From contig JAHEKH010000006.1 in the NCBI GenBank assembly GCA_024638445.1, positions 20,636 to 57,174 on the forward strand: a stretch of 36,539 nt of DNA, read 5' to 3'. The notes under the pieces were generated by a model. It was not told the origin of the DNA. It searched no databases and worked only from the letters and a program-made list of their open reading frames with translations. How positions within the stretch are numbered: position 1 is the stretch's first letter; the number at the start of each line of letters is the position of its first letter. Shown here piece after piece: positions 1 to 8,260 of the stretch. A program made the position numbers and the translations under genes. The DNA comes from Gammaproteobacteria bacterium (GTDB lineage: Bacteria > Pseudomonadota > Gammaproteobacteria > Steroidobacterales > JABDKV01).

Positions 1-1818
1 CTTGCCCTGCCGCAATCACGTTCGGGCGCCGTGGAGATAGCGGTCGCCGCGGCCCGTGACCTGGTCGCGGGGCTGGATTCCAGCGGCTGTGGCGCCGTGA
101 TGCTGGCGGGTTCCGCCACCAACAGCGTCGCCCTCGGCGAGGCCGTGCGTGACGACATCACGACCCTGGTCGGCGCAAGTTACCTGGTCATTTCACTCGG
201 CCTGTTGCTGCTCCTGCGGAGCGCCTGGGGTATGACGCTGATCATGATCGTCATCACGCTGACGGTCGCCGCCACCATGGGGGTGTTTGGCTGGCTGGGT
301 TATTTACTGTCGCCAACCGCGGGCTTTGTGCCCAGCATCGTCCTGACCATTGCGGTTGCCGACTGCGTCCACGTCGTGTCGAACTACCTGATAGAACTCG
401 AGCGGGGCCGCACCCGCGAGGCAGCAATACGTGAATCACTGCGTATCAACCTGACGCCGATCCTGCTGACCTCTATTACCACGGTCGTCGGCGTGCTGAG
501 CCTGAACTTCAGCGATTCGCCGCCGTACCGCGATCTCGGCAACATGGTGGCCGTCGGTGTCGGTATCGCTTTCCTGTTCTCGGTGACCGCCCTGCCGGCG
601 GCTATCAGTCTCGTCCCGGCACCAAAAAATCCCCGCCCACTGGTCAGCGGTGCAGCGGCCACCCGGCTCGCAGAATGGATTATCGCCCACAGCCGTTTCC
701 TGCTCGTCACCGGTACGGTGGTCCTGGTTGGCATCGCTGCTTTCATACCGCGCAACCAGCTGACCGAAAACTGGCATGACTATTTCACCGAGCATTTCGA
801 GATTCGCAGAACGGTGGACCTGGCAGACGAGAAACTCGGCGGCATCCACCGCATCTATTACGACCTGGAAACCGGCGTTGCCGACGGCATCACCGATCCG
901 GCCTATGTGCAGATGCTGGAAGAATTCGAGACCTGGCTGCTGCAACAACCCGGGGTTGTCCATACCACCGGGCTGCATCTCACGCTGAAGCTGCTCAACC
1001 GGGCTCTGATGGGTAACGGGGACGCGGATTTTCGCCTGCCGGAAAGCCGCCCGGCCATCGCCCAGTTCCTGCTGCTTTACGAGCTTTCGCTCCCCATGGG
1101 GGAGAGTATCGACAACCTGGTCGACCAGGATCGTTCCGCCAGCAGGCTGACGGTGAGCCTGAGCCAGATGGACTCGGAGTCACTGCTGGAAATCGATCGA
1201 CGCGCTGTCAGCTGGCTGAACGCCCACGCGCCCATGGTCGAGGCCCGGCCCGGTACCGGTCTGGACCTGGTCTTCGCGCACATTACCCATCGCAATATCC
1301 GGGGCCTGTTGCGGGGCACTGTGCTGGCACTCGCCGTTATCTCGATGTTGCTCATCGTTGTCCTGCGCTCGATCCGGCTGGGCCTGATCAGCCTGCTGCC
1401 CAACCTGGCGCCGGCGGCGCTGGCCTATGGGCTGTGGGGCATGACCGTGGCGCGCATCGATCTCGCGCTATCGGTGGTGATTTGCATGAGCCTGGGTATC
1501 GTCGTCGACGACACGGTGCATTTCCTGTCGAAATACCTTCGCGCCCGGCGTGAGCATGGCCTGGATGCTGCCGGCGGCGTGCGCTACGCCTTTGCCGTCG
1601 TCGGTACTGCGCTGATAGTCACGTCCGTCGTACTGGTCGCCGGTTTTGGCCTGCTGGTCCTGTCGAATTTCACGCCGACGCGGGAAACCGGGGGTCTGCT
1701 GGCATTAACGATCGCGATCGCGCTGGCCGTCGATTTCCTCCTGCTGCCACCGTTGCTGCTGGTCGCCGACCGGGGTCAACGCACGGGTGGCCTGACCGGT
1801 GTGCCGAAGACGCTGTAG
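1..1818 (+). CDS. RND/MMPL superfamily exporter, 3' part
   Basis: The frame is open from the first base, so the true start lies upstream of the window; about 605 residues are visible. The protein has two blocks of hydrophobic helices flanking a large soluble domain. One block covers roughly residues 55-210, with a SIVLTIAVADCVHVVSNYL-type helix. The second covers the last ~170 residues, with the characteristic GIVVDDTVHFLSKY helix. This layout is that of RND-superfamily proteins of the MMPL/HAE3 (hydrophobe exporter) type, which act in the inner membrane; the acidic residues in the VVDD helix fit proton coupling. The substrate cannot be read from sequence, and hopanoid, lipid or drug export are all possible. 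No membrane-fusion or outer-membrane partner gene is visible. Its last 43 bases overlap the 3' end of the opposing hydrolase gene. Confidence 0.85.
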   Translation, partial: LALPQSRSGAVEIAVAAARDLVAGLDSSGCGAVMLAGSATNSVALGEAVRDDITTLVGASYLVISLGLLLLLRSAWGMTLIMIVITLTVAATMGVFGWLGYLLSPTAGFVPSIVLTIAVADCVHVVSNYLIELERGRTREAAIRESLRINLTPILLTSITTVVGVLSLNFSDSPPYRDLGNMVAVGVGIAFLFSVTALPAAISLVPAPKNPRPLVSGAAATRLAEWIIAHSRFLLVTGTVVLVGIAAFIPRNQLTENWHDYFTEHFEIRRTVDLADEKLGGIHRIYYDLETGVADGITDPAYVQMLEEFETWLLQQPGVVHTTGLHLTLKLLNRALMGNGDADFRLPESRPAIAQFLLLYELSLPMGESIDNLVDQDRSASRLTVSLSQMDSESLLEIDRRAVSWLNAHAPMVEARPGTGLDLVFAHITHRNIRGLLRGTVLALAVISMLLIVVLRSIRLGLISLLPNLAPAALAYGLWGMTVARIDLALSVVICMSLGIVVDDTVHFLSKYLRARREHGLDAAGGVRYAFAVVGTALIVTSVVLVAGFGLLVLSNFTPTRETGGLLALTIAIALAVDFLLLPPLLLVADRGQRTGGLTGVPKTL

Positions 1819-2912
1819 TCGACCGCGTGCCCTTCTTCCTTCCCGTACCGTGGGCTCAGGTAATGCCTGAAGCCCAGGTCGCCGGCAACGAAGACCTTCA
1901 TGAACGACAGCGCGTAAATCCGCGTCAGCCGGTGGGCTTCGTCGATGTCGATCAGGTCCGGACCGCAGCCCTCCTCGGCCTGCCCGACCACGTCACCGAT
2001 CAGTCCCGGATCGACACCGGCGTCCTGGAGCGCAATCACGATGTCGCAGATGTTGGTAAACGACTGGTGTCCGGCATCGATAATGTCGCCACGGTAACGA
2101 TAGAGCGAGGAAACGCCTTTCCATGGCCGGTTGGTGTTGGGATCAACCGGCGTCGTCGCGTCGAGCGTTGCGCTCAACATGAACAACGGTATATCGACCG
2201 CCGAAAACCCCGGGTCAGTGAACGATGAGGTTGCCGGAGCCAGCGGCAGTATTGCCCGAACCCGGTTGTCGACGGGCGTGTTATCAGGATCGGCACCGGC
2301 GATTGCAAACGCCGTGAATCCGCCAAAGGAATGACCGCTTACCCCGATGCGCGCCGCATCGATGCGGCCGGAAAAATTATCCTGGGGATCGGCGCTGCGG
2401 TCGAGCATGACCGAAATGACGGCGCTGACGTCGCGCGGCCGGTCCAGCGCTACCTCTTCGAAAGGCGCCTCGGTTCCCAGCAGAGTATCGATTGCCGTAT
2501 TGCCGGCATGGTCGGGCGCGGCAACGATAAAACCGTGGCTGGCGAGAAACTCGGTCAGGAAATAAGACTGATATCGAATACCGCCACTGCCGTGTGAGAA
2601 TACGATCAGCGGGCGCACGCCCTGGGCCGAAACCGGTGGTGCATCGAGCGCCATGGGCGACGGCAGACTGGCAAATACCAGGCTGTATTCGGCCGTGGCG
2701 GCGCCGGCGGTGTCACCCGCGTCCACCGGGTACCAGACATCGACATCGAAGGTACGGTCGTCGCGCGCAGGATCGACCAGCGTAAAAGTGCTGCGACCCA
2801 CCGCCCAGGGGCCCACCGCATCCGGGGGTTCAAGGCCAGCTTCCGCAGTCGCAGCCAGCAGCAGGATGAGTCCGCCGATCAGCTGTCTGTCCAGGCAGTG
2901 GGTAATTCGCAT
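1776..2912 (-). CDS. Secreted alpha/beta hydrolase, dienelactone hydrolase/PAF-acetylhydrolase-like
   Basis: A 378-residue protein with an N-terminal signal peptide (hydrophobic stretch at about residues 11-25, ending AEA). The nucleophile elbow GHSFGG puts the catalytic Ser at 195. Asp251, in a SATLD segment, and His282, in DAGHQS, fit as the rest of the triad. An oxyanion-type HGSGG motif lies near residue 107. Cys289 and a Cys near 317 could form a disulfide, in keeping with periplasmic export. The start ATG follows a strong GGGGGG ribosome binding site with about 6 bases spacing. The fold is well supported, but the substrate (an ester, lactone or lipid) is not predictable. It stands alone downstream of clpB on the same strand and overlaps the RND gene tail to tail. 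Confidence 0.8.
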   Translation of the reverse strand: MRITHCLDRQLIGGLILLLAATAEAGLEPPDAVGPWAVGRSTFTLVDPARDDRTFDVDVWYPVDAGDTAGAATAEYSLVFASLPSPMALDAPPVSAQGVRPLIVFSHGSGGIRYQSYFLTEFLASHGFIVAAPDHAGNTAIDTLLGTEAPFEEVALDRPRDVSAVISVMLDRSADPQDNFSGRIDAARIGVSGHSFGGFTAFAIAGADPDNTPVDNRVRAILPLAPATSSFTDPGFSAVDIPLFMLSATLDATTPVDPNTNRPWKGVSSLYRYRGDIIDAGHQSFTNICDIVIALQDAGVDPGLIGDVVGQAEEGCGPDLIDIDEAHRLTRIYALSFMKVFVAGDLGFRHYLSPRYGKEEGHAVDYSVFGTPVRPPVR

Positions 2913-2959
2913 CTTGATCCCCCCGAATCGTTGTCGTTACAGGGAATCATAGTACTTCC

Positions 2960-2983
2960 GCGGGAGACTTCCCCGTCTCCCGC
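2960..2983 (-). terminator. Inverted repeat between clpB and hydrolase gene
   Basis: A perfect 9-bp dyad, GCGGGAGAC and GTCTCCCGC around a 6-base loop, lies 15 bases past the clpB stop. It would make a stable RNA hairpin at the end of the clpB transcript. No U-tract follows on the minus strand, so it is not a classical intrinsic terminator. It may protect the 3' end or act with Rho. The hydrolase gene begins 48 bases further on. Confidence 0.4.
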
Positions 2984-2997
2984 AGTGCACCAAAGCG

Positions 2998-5580
2998 TCA
3001 GGCAGCCTTCTGGAACTCGATCCCGAGGTCGTTGGCATCGACAACGATGGTATCGCCCGGCGCAAACTTGCCCGACAGGATCTGCTGCGCCAGCGGATTC
3101 TCGACGTGCTGCTGGATGGCTCGCCGCAACGGCCGGGCGCCGTACACTGGGTCGAAGCCGCTGTCGGCCAGCTTGTCCAGCGCCTTCGAGGACAGCTCGA
3201 TGTGCATATCGCGGTCGGCCAGCCTGCGGCGCAGGAAGCCAAGCTGGATCTCGACAATCTGGCGAATCTCGTCCCGGTTGAGGGGATGAAACACGACCGT
3301 ATCGTCGATGCGGTTGATGAACTCCGGCCTGAAATGGGTCCCGACAATTTCCATCACCGCGCTCTTCATCTTGTCGTAGTTCTCTTCGCCCGACAGTTCC
3401 TGGATGACGTGCGAACCCAGGTTCGACGTCATGACGATGACCGCGTTGCGAAAGTCCACGGTGCGGCCGTGGCCATCGGTCAGCCGGCCGTCGTCGAGAA
3501 CCTGCAGCAGCACGTTGAATACATCGGCGTGCGCCTTTTCGACCTCGTCGAGCAGAATGACTGAATAGGGCCGGCGCCGAACCGCTTCGGTCAGGTAACC
3601 GCCCTCCTCGTAGCCAACGTAGCCGGGGGGCGCACCGATCAGGCGCGCCACCGAGTGTTTCTCCATGAACTCCGACATGTCGATCCGGACCAGCGATTCC
3701 TCGGTGTCGAACAGGAACTCAGTCAACGCCTTGGTCAGCTCGGTCTTACCGACACCGGTGGGGCCGAGAAACAGGAACGAGCCAATCGGCCGCTTCGGAC
3801 TGGACAGACCGGCGCGAGAGCGGCGGATCGAATTGGATACCGCGCGGATAGCCTCGTCCTGGCCGATGACCCGCCGGGTCAGCATCTCTTCCATCTTCAG
3901 CAGCTTTTCTTTCTCGCCTTCGAGCATCTTCGAAACCGGAATTCCGGTCCACTTGGAGACGACGTCGGCAATCTCTTCCTCGGTTACCCGGTTGCGCAGC
4001 AGCTTCATTTCACCCTGCGGCTGGTTCTCGTCGAGCTCGGCGATCCGTTTCTCGAGCTCGGGGATGCGACCGTACTGCAGCTCGGACATGCGAGCGAGAT
4101 CACCGGCGCGGCGCGCCGTTTCCAGCTCGGTACGGGCGCGGTCGAGCTCTTCCTTGATGTGGCTGGAGCCCTCGACGGAGGCCTTTTCGGCTTTCCAGAT
4201 CTCCTCGAGGTCGGCGTACTCCCGTTCGAGGCCGGCGATACTCTCCTCGATTTCGCTGAGCCGCTTGCGTGAGGCGTCGTCAGTATCTTTTTTCAGCGCC
4301 TCGCGTTCGATCTTCAGCTGGATGAGCCGGCGCTCGAGCTTGTCGAGCTCCTCGGGCTTGGAGTCGATCTCCATGCGAATCCAGCTCGCCGCCTCGTCGA
4401 TTAGATCGATGGCCTTGTCCGGCAGCTGGCGGTCCGAGATATAGCGGTGGGACAGCGTGGCGGCCGCGACCAGGGCCGGGTCGGTGATGTCGACGCCGTG
4501 GTGCACCTCGTAGCGCTCGCTCAGACCGCGGAGGATCGCAACGGTGTCCTCGACGCTTGGCTCGTCGACGAGGATTTTCTGGAACCGGCGCTCCAGTGCA
4601 GCATCTTTTTCGACATACTCGCGGTATTCGTCCAGCGTGGTCGCACCGACACAATGCAGCTCGCCACGCGCCAACGCGGGCTTGAGCATGTTGCCGGCAT
4701 CCATCGAGCCTTCCGCCTTGCCGGCACCGACCATGGTGTGCAGTTCGTCGACAAAAAGGATAATCCGTCCTTCCTGCTTGGCCAGGTCGTTGAGCACCGC
4801 CTTCAGGCGTTCCTCGAACTCGCCGCGAAACTTGGCGCCGGCAATCAGCGCGCCCAGGTCGAGCGACAGGATGCGCTTGTCGCGCAGACCTTCGGGCACT
4901 TCGCCGTTGACGATACGCTGGGCCAGTCCTTCGACGATGGCAGTCTTGCCCACGCCGGGCTCGCCAATCAGCACGGGGTTGTTCTTGCGGCGGCGCTGCA
5001 GCACCTGGGCGGTGCGGCGCATTTCCTCGTCACGGCCAATAACCGGGTCCAGCTTGCCCTGCTCGGCCCGCGCTGTCAGGTCGATCGTGTACTTGTCCAG
5101 CGCCTGGCGGGTGTCTTCTGCATTCGGGTCGTCGATCTTTTCGCCGCCGCGCATTTCGTCGATCGCTTTTTCCACCGCACCACGGACCACGCCGGCGTCG
5201 CGCATCGCCTTGCCAAACTCACCATTGTCGTCGGCGGCGGCCAGCAGGAACAGTTCGCTGGAGACATATTCGTCGCCGCGCTCCTGCGCCAGCTTGTCGC
5301 ACACGTTGAGCATGCGGGACAGGTCCTTGGAGACATGCACATCGCCGCCGGCGCCGGACACCTGTGGCAGGCGGTCGAGCAGCTCGCCGAGGTGCGAACG
5401 CAACAAATTCACCTTGGCCCCGGTACGGGTCAGCAGGGGCCGCAGGCTGCTGCCCTCCTGGTCCAGCATCGCGACCAGCAGGTGAGCGGGCTCGATGTAC
5501 TGGTGATCGCGTCCGACAGCCAGAGACTGGGCGTCCGCCAGGGCGATCTGGAACTTGCTGGTCAGTTTTTCCATGCGCAT
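2998..5580 (-). CDS. clpB: ATP-dependent disaggregase ClpB
   Basis: A full-length 860-residue Hsp100 AAA+ chaperone that extracts polypeptides from aggregates together with DnaK, in the cytoplasm. Domain order: Clp N-domain (about 1-145); first AAA+ module with Walker A GEPGVGKT at 206-213 and Walker B FVDELH; coiled-coil middle domain, rich in Glu/Lys/Arg (about 410-530), the mark of ClpB; second AAA+ module with Walker A GPTGVGKT and Walker [11 protein letters not shown]-terminal D2-small domain. The start [11 protein letters not shown] aligns with the usual N-terminus and follows a GGGGAG ribosome binding site. A sigma-32-like promoter lies just upstream, as expected for a heat-shock gene. 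The gene order clpB-yfiH-rluD-bamD is conserved in gammaproteobacteria. Very secure. Confidence 0.98.
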   Translation of the reverse strand: MRMEKLTSKFQIALADAQSLAVGRDHQYIEPAHLLVAMLDQEGSSLRPLLTRTGAKVNLLRSHLGELLDRLPQVSGAGGDVHVSKDLSRMLNVCDKLAQERGDEYVSSELFLLAAADDNGEFGKAMRDAGVVRGAVEKAIDEMRGGEKIDDPNAEDTRQALDKYTIDLTARAEQGKLDPVIGRDEEMRRTAQVLQRRRKNNPVLIGEPGVGKTAIVEGLAQRIVNGEVPEGLRDKRILSLDLGALIAGAKFRGEFEERLKAVLNDLAKQEGRIILFVDELHTMVGAGKAEGSMDAGNMLKPALARGELHCVGATTLDEYREYVEKDAALERRFQKILVDEPSVEDTVAILRGLSERYEVHHGVDITDPALVAAATLSHRYISDRQLPDKAIDLIDEAASWIRMEIDSKPEELDKLERRLIQLKIEREALKKDTDDASRKRLSEIEESIAGLEREYADLEEIWKAEKASVEGSSHIKEELDRARTELETARRAGDLARMSELQYGRIPELEKRIAELDENQPQGEMKLLRNRVTEEEIADVVSKWTGIPVSKMLEGEKEKLLKMEEMLTRRVIGQDEAIRAVSNSIRRSRAGLSSPKRPIGSFLFLGPTGVGKTELTKALTEFLFDTEESLVRIDMSEFMEKHSVARLIGAPPGYVGYEEGGYLTEAVRRRPYSVILLDEVEKAHADVFNVLLQVLDDGRLTDGHGRTVDFRNAVIVMTSNLGSHVIQELSGEENYDKMKSAVMEIVGTHFRPEFINRIDDTVVFHPLNRDEIRQIVEIQLGFLRRRLADRDMHIELSSKALDKLADSGFDPVYGARPLRRAIQQHVENPLAQQILSGKFAPGDTIVVDANDLGIEFQKAA

Positions 5581-5590
5581 AGGACTGTCT

Positions 5591-5602
5591 CCCCTTCAGG
5601 GG
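5591..5602 (-). promoter_or_regulatory. Small hairpin overlapping the clpB ribosome binding site
   Basis: In the clpB mRNA the sequence reads CCCCUGAAGGGG, immediately followed by AGA and then the start codon 8 bases on. The four G residues are the core of the Shine-Dalgarno sequence and can pair with the four C residues across a UGAA loop. This could be a simple temperature-sensitive or regulatory hairpin. The pairing is seen in the sequence; regulation is inference. Confidence 0.35.
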
Positions 5603-5624
5603 CAATTGCCATCACTGGATTGAA

Positions 5625-5651
5625 GTATGGGGCCGGACCGGGCATTTCCAA
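5625..5651 (-). promoter_or_regulatory. Sigma-32 (heat-shock) type promoter of clpB
   Basis: On the minus strand a TTGGAA element (bases 5651-5646) is followed by 13 bases and then CCCCATAC (from 5632 down). This resembles the RpoH consensus of a TTGAAA-like -35 and a CCCCAT -10 with 13-17 bp spacing. Transcription would begin about 40 bases upstream of the clpB ATG. The location fits the known heat-shock control of clpB. Confidence 0.65.
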
Positions 5652-5661
5652 CCCCCCGGCC

Positions 5662-6405
5662 TCAGCTTTCCAGCCAGATCAGGCTGGCCATGCGCCCACA
5701 GCGGCCGTCACGACGGTAAGAAAAAAACCGGGCCGAATCACTGAAAGTGCAAAAATTTCCGCCATAAACCGCGTCCACGCCCATGGTGCCCAGGCGGCGG
5801 CGCGCCAGCGCATAGAGGTCGGCATACCAGTGCCCCGCCCGCACCGGACGCAGCGCATCACCGGCTCCTGGGTCCGTGGCCACCAGCCGGCGGTAAACCG
5901 GTTCGTCGATTTCATAGGCCTCGGGACCGATTGCCGGGCCCAGCCAGGCCATGAGACCGCGACCCCGCGGATCCAGGGCAACAACGGCTGCCTCGATGAC
6001 ACCCGCAACCAGGCCTCGCCAGCCGGCATGAACTGCGGCCACCCGCGTCCCCGCCGTGTCGCACAACAGGACGGGCAGACAGTCCGCTGTCATGACCGCA
6101 CAGACGCGACCGGGACTGCGCGCGACACTCGCATCGCCGACGGGCTGATCGACCTCGTCGTCCACGTGTACCACCTGGCGGCCATGACGCTGGTCCAGCC
6201 AAACCGGCTCCGCCGGCAGCTGCAGCTCATTACGCAACAGCCTGCGGTTCTCGCGCACCAGTCGTGGCTCGTCGTCGACGTGTTCGGCGATGTTGAGGGA
6301 GTCGAACGGCCGGTGGCTCATGCCACCGCGTCGCGTCGTACAGACAGCGCGCACGCTGGCCGGTGCCGGCCAGTCGGCCGCAATCACCGAGCCACCTGCC
6401 GTCAT
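5662..6405 (-). CDS. pgeF: YfiH/PgeF family laccase-domain protein (polyphenol oxidase family)
   Basis: A 247-residue protein counted from the ATG whose ATGA overlaps the rluD stop; an in-frame start 19 codons further upstream would lie inside rluD and is less likely. The conserved metal/active-site set of the family is present: His74 (QRHG), Cys109 (TADCLPVLLCD) and His126 (AVHAGWRG), plus GPAIGP and the C-terminal RDGRCGRMASLIWL. Family members bind zinc or copper. They have been described as purine nucleoside-processing enzymes, and in E. coli as a peptidoglycan editing factor that removes wrongly built muropeptide precursors. It is translationally coupled to rluD, and clpB follows after a separate promoter. 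Confidence 0.93.
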   Translation of the reverse strand: MTAGGSVIAADWPAPASVRAVCTTRRGGMSHRPFDSLNIAEHVDDEPRLVRENRRLLRNELQLPAEPVWLDQRHGRQVVHVDDEVDQPVGDASVARSPGRVCAVMTADCLPVLLCDTAGTRVAAVHAGWRGLVAGVIEAAVVALDPRGRGLMAWLGPAIGPEAYEIDEPVYRRLVATDPGAGDALRPVRAGHWYADLYALARRRLGTMGVDAVYGGNFCTFSDSARFFSYRRDGRCGRMASLIWLES

Positions 6406-7346
6406 CCGCTTCTCAACTGCGCCAGCAGCGCCGTCATGTCCTCGCGCAGGGGCGAGGTCCATTCAAACGGTTCTCCGCTGACCGGGTGCGTGAGCGACAG
6501 CTTCACCGCATGCAGCGCCTGGCGGCGAAAACCATGCAACGCGGCCCGCAGCGACTCCGAGGCGCCGGGTGGTACTGACAGGCGGCCGCCATACAGCGGA
6601 TCGCCAACCAGCGGGTGACCGATGTGCATCATGTGCACCCGGATCTGGTGAGTGCGTCCGGTCTGCAGCTTCACATCGAGCAGGGTGTGCGCAGCAAAGC
6701 GCTCTGCAATCCGGTAGTGCGTAACTGCCGGGCGGCCACCGGGCACGACGGCCATGCGTACGCGGTCCACCGGATGGCGGCCGATCGGTTCGTCGATCGT
6801 GGCGCCGCTGATCAGCGAGCCCTGGCAAATTGCCCGGTACCGGCGCCCGATCTCTCTCGATGCCATGGCCTGCACCAGCGCGGTGTGGGCTCGCAGGCTG
6901 CGGCCGACCACGAGCAGCCCGCCGGTATCTTTATCCAGCCGGTGCACGAGTCCGGCGCGCGGCAATGTGGCCAGGCGTTCATCGTAATGCAGCAGCGCGT
7001 TTTGCAGCGTGCCGCCCGGGTTGCCGGCGCCGGGATGCACCACCATTCCCGGCGGCTTGTCGACGACGAGCAGATCTTCATCTTCGTACACGATGTCGAT
7101 CGGGATGGGCTCGGGAGCGACTTCAACGGCTGGTTCGTGCAGGGCATGCACGACGACATTCTCGCCACCGGCCAGGAGGTCCCGGGGTCGCCACATCTGG
7201 CCATTCACTTCGACCAGGCCAGCCTCGATCCAGGTTTTCAGCCGCGAACGCGAGAAATCCGGGAACATTTTTGCCAGCGTCTGGTCGAGTCGTTTACCGG
7301 CGCTTTCTGCCGGCACGCGACCCCGGTGGCGCTCGAATTCAGGCAA
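6402..7346 (-). CDS. rluD: 23S rRNA pseudouridine(1911/1915/1917) synthase RluD
   Basis: A 314-residue protein with an N-terminal S4 RNA-binding domain (about 15-75, RLDQTLAKMFPDFSRSRLK) and a RluA-type catalytic domain. The motif HRLDKDTGG carries the catalytic Asp (residue 138). It isomerises three uridines in helix 69 of 23S rRNA, which matters for 50S assembly. The start is read as TTG at 7346. It has a GGAGGG ribosome binding site six bases upstream, and it places 18 residues before the RLDQ motif as in E. coli RluD. The gene is divergent from bamD and overlaps the next gene by four bases (ATGA). Confidence 0.96.
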   Translation of the reverse strand: MPEFERHRGRVPAESAGKRLDQTLAKMFPDFSRSRLKTWIEAGLVEVNGQMWRPRDLLAGGENVVVHALHEPAVEVAPEPIPIDIVYEDEDLLVVDKPPGMVVHPGAGNPGGTLQNALLHYDERLATLPRAGLVHRLDKDTGGLLVVGRSLRAHTALVQAMASREIGRRYRAICQGSLISGATIDEPIGRHPVDRVRMAVVPGGRPAVTHYRIAERFAAHTLLDVKLQTGRTHQIRVHMMHIGHPLVGDPLYGGRLSVPPGASESLRAALHGFRRQALHAVKLSLTHPVSGEPFEWTSPLREDMTALLAQLRSG

Positions 7347-7352
7347 TTCTGG

Positions 7353-7358
7353 CCCTCC
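7353..7358 (-). promoter_or_regulatory. Ribosome binding site that decides the TTG start of rluD
   Basis: GGAGGG on the minus strand, with six bases to the TTG at 7346. No in-frame ATG lies near the expected N-terminus, so this strong site is the main reason for choosing a TTG start. Confidence 0.7.
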
Positions 7359-7377
7359 GATCGGCTTTGGCGTGAGG

Positions 7378-7383
7378 TATACT
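7378..7383 (+). promoter_or_regulatory. Possible -10 element for bamD
   Basis: TATACT lies 22 bases before the bamD ATG, in the 59-bp space between divergent rluD and bamD. No good -35 hexamer is seen 16-18 bp upstream, so the promoter is weak or activator-dependent, or the match is chance. The core GTATAC is palindromic and could serve either strand. Confidence 0.3.
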
Positions 7384-7405
7384 CCGCGTTCTTTCGAGTC
7401 CGGCT

Positions 7406-8245
7406 ATGCGTTCCATGCAATTCCTATTCAAACTTCTGCCGCAGGTCGTCCTGCTCGCTTGCCTGGCGCTGACGGCCGCCTGCGGCGGCAAGGATGCCAC
7501 GGTAGAGGATCAGCCGCGAACTTCCCGCGACGATGCCTGGCTCTACAACGAGGCTCAACGGCAGATCAACCTGGGCGGGATTGAGCGTGCTATCGCGTTC
7601 ATGGAGCAGCTCGAACTGTATTACCCTTTCAGCGAGTACACCCGCCGCGCGCGTCTCGACCTCGTTTATGCATACTACAAGGTCGGGAACTCGGAATCAG
7701 CCATCGACGCGGCAAACGAGTTTATTCGCGAGAACCCCACCCACGAGAATATCGACTACGCCTATTACCTGCGTGGCCTGATCTATTTCGACCGCGACCG
7801 TAATCCGCTGGAAAAAATGTTCCGGGTCGATCTCACCGAGCGGCCGCCCCATGACGCCGAACGCTCGCTGTCCTACTTCTCGGAGCTGGTGCGGCGGTTT
7901 CCCGACAGCGAGTACGCACCGGACGCACGTCAACGGATTATTCACCTGCGTGAACGCCTGGCACGCTTCGAGAACCACGTTGCCCGTTACTACCTGAGCC
8001 GGCGTGCCTGGGTGGCGGCGCTCAGCCGCGCGCGCAACGTCGTAGAGAACTACCAGGACACGACCGAAGTGGCGGATGCGTTGCGGGTCATGGTCGAGGC
8101 CTATCGTGAGCTCGACATGAACGACCTCGCGGAAGACACTGAAAAAGTGCTGCGTGAAAACGATTACTCGGCCGACCGGGCCGACAAGAAACGCGGGTTG
8201 TTCCGGCGCGACAAGCGGGCCGAGCCCGAGCGCCCCGCCAGCTGA
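7406..8245 (+). CDS. bamD: Outer membrane assembly lipoprotein BamD
   Basis: A 279-residue lipoprotein with a signal peptide ending LTAAC, lipidated Cys26. It is followed by tetratricopeptide-type helices such as YNEAQRQINLGGIERAIAFMEQLELYYPFSEYTRRARLDL (a typical BamD segment, given here as residues about 48-87) and a segment on PDSEYAPDARQRIIHLRERLA that marks BamD/ComL. BamD binds BamA and helps fold outer membrane beta-barrels. The tail (about residue 245 on) is very basic and acidic (DKKRGLFRRDKRAEPE). A second ATG three codons on (7415) is an alternative start; either leaves an intact signal peptide. The pairing with divergent rluD is the classical arrangement. It converges with nadE, 15 bases apart, with no clear terminator between them. 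Confidence 0.96.
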   Translation: MRSMQFLFKLLPQVVLLACLALTAACGGKDATVEDQPRTSRDDAWLYNEAQRQINLGGIERAIAFMEQLELYYPFSEYTRRARLDLVYAYYKVGNSESAIDAANEFIRENPTHENIDYAYYLRGLIYFDRDRNPLEKMFRVDLTERPPHDAERSLSYFSELVRRFPDSEYAPDARQRIIHLRERLARFENHVARYYLSRRAWVAALSRARNVVENYQDTTEVADALRVMVEAYRELDMNDLAEDTEKVLRENDYSADRADKKRGLFRRDKRAEPERPAS

Positions 8246-8260
8246 ACAGGCTGCGCGCGA

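Noticed and set aside
4447-6618. Open frame of 723 codons on the plus strand across clpB and yfiH
   Set aside because: It is antisense to two secure conserved genes, has no recognisable domain, and such frames are frequent in GC-rich coding DNA with strong third-position bias.
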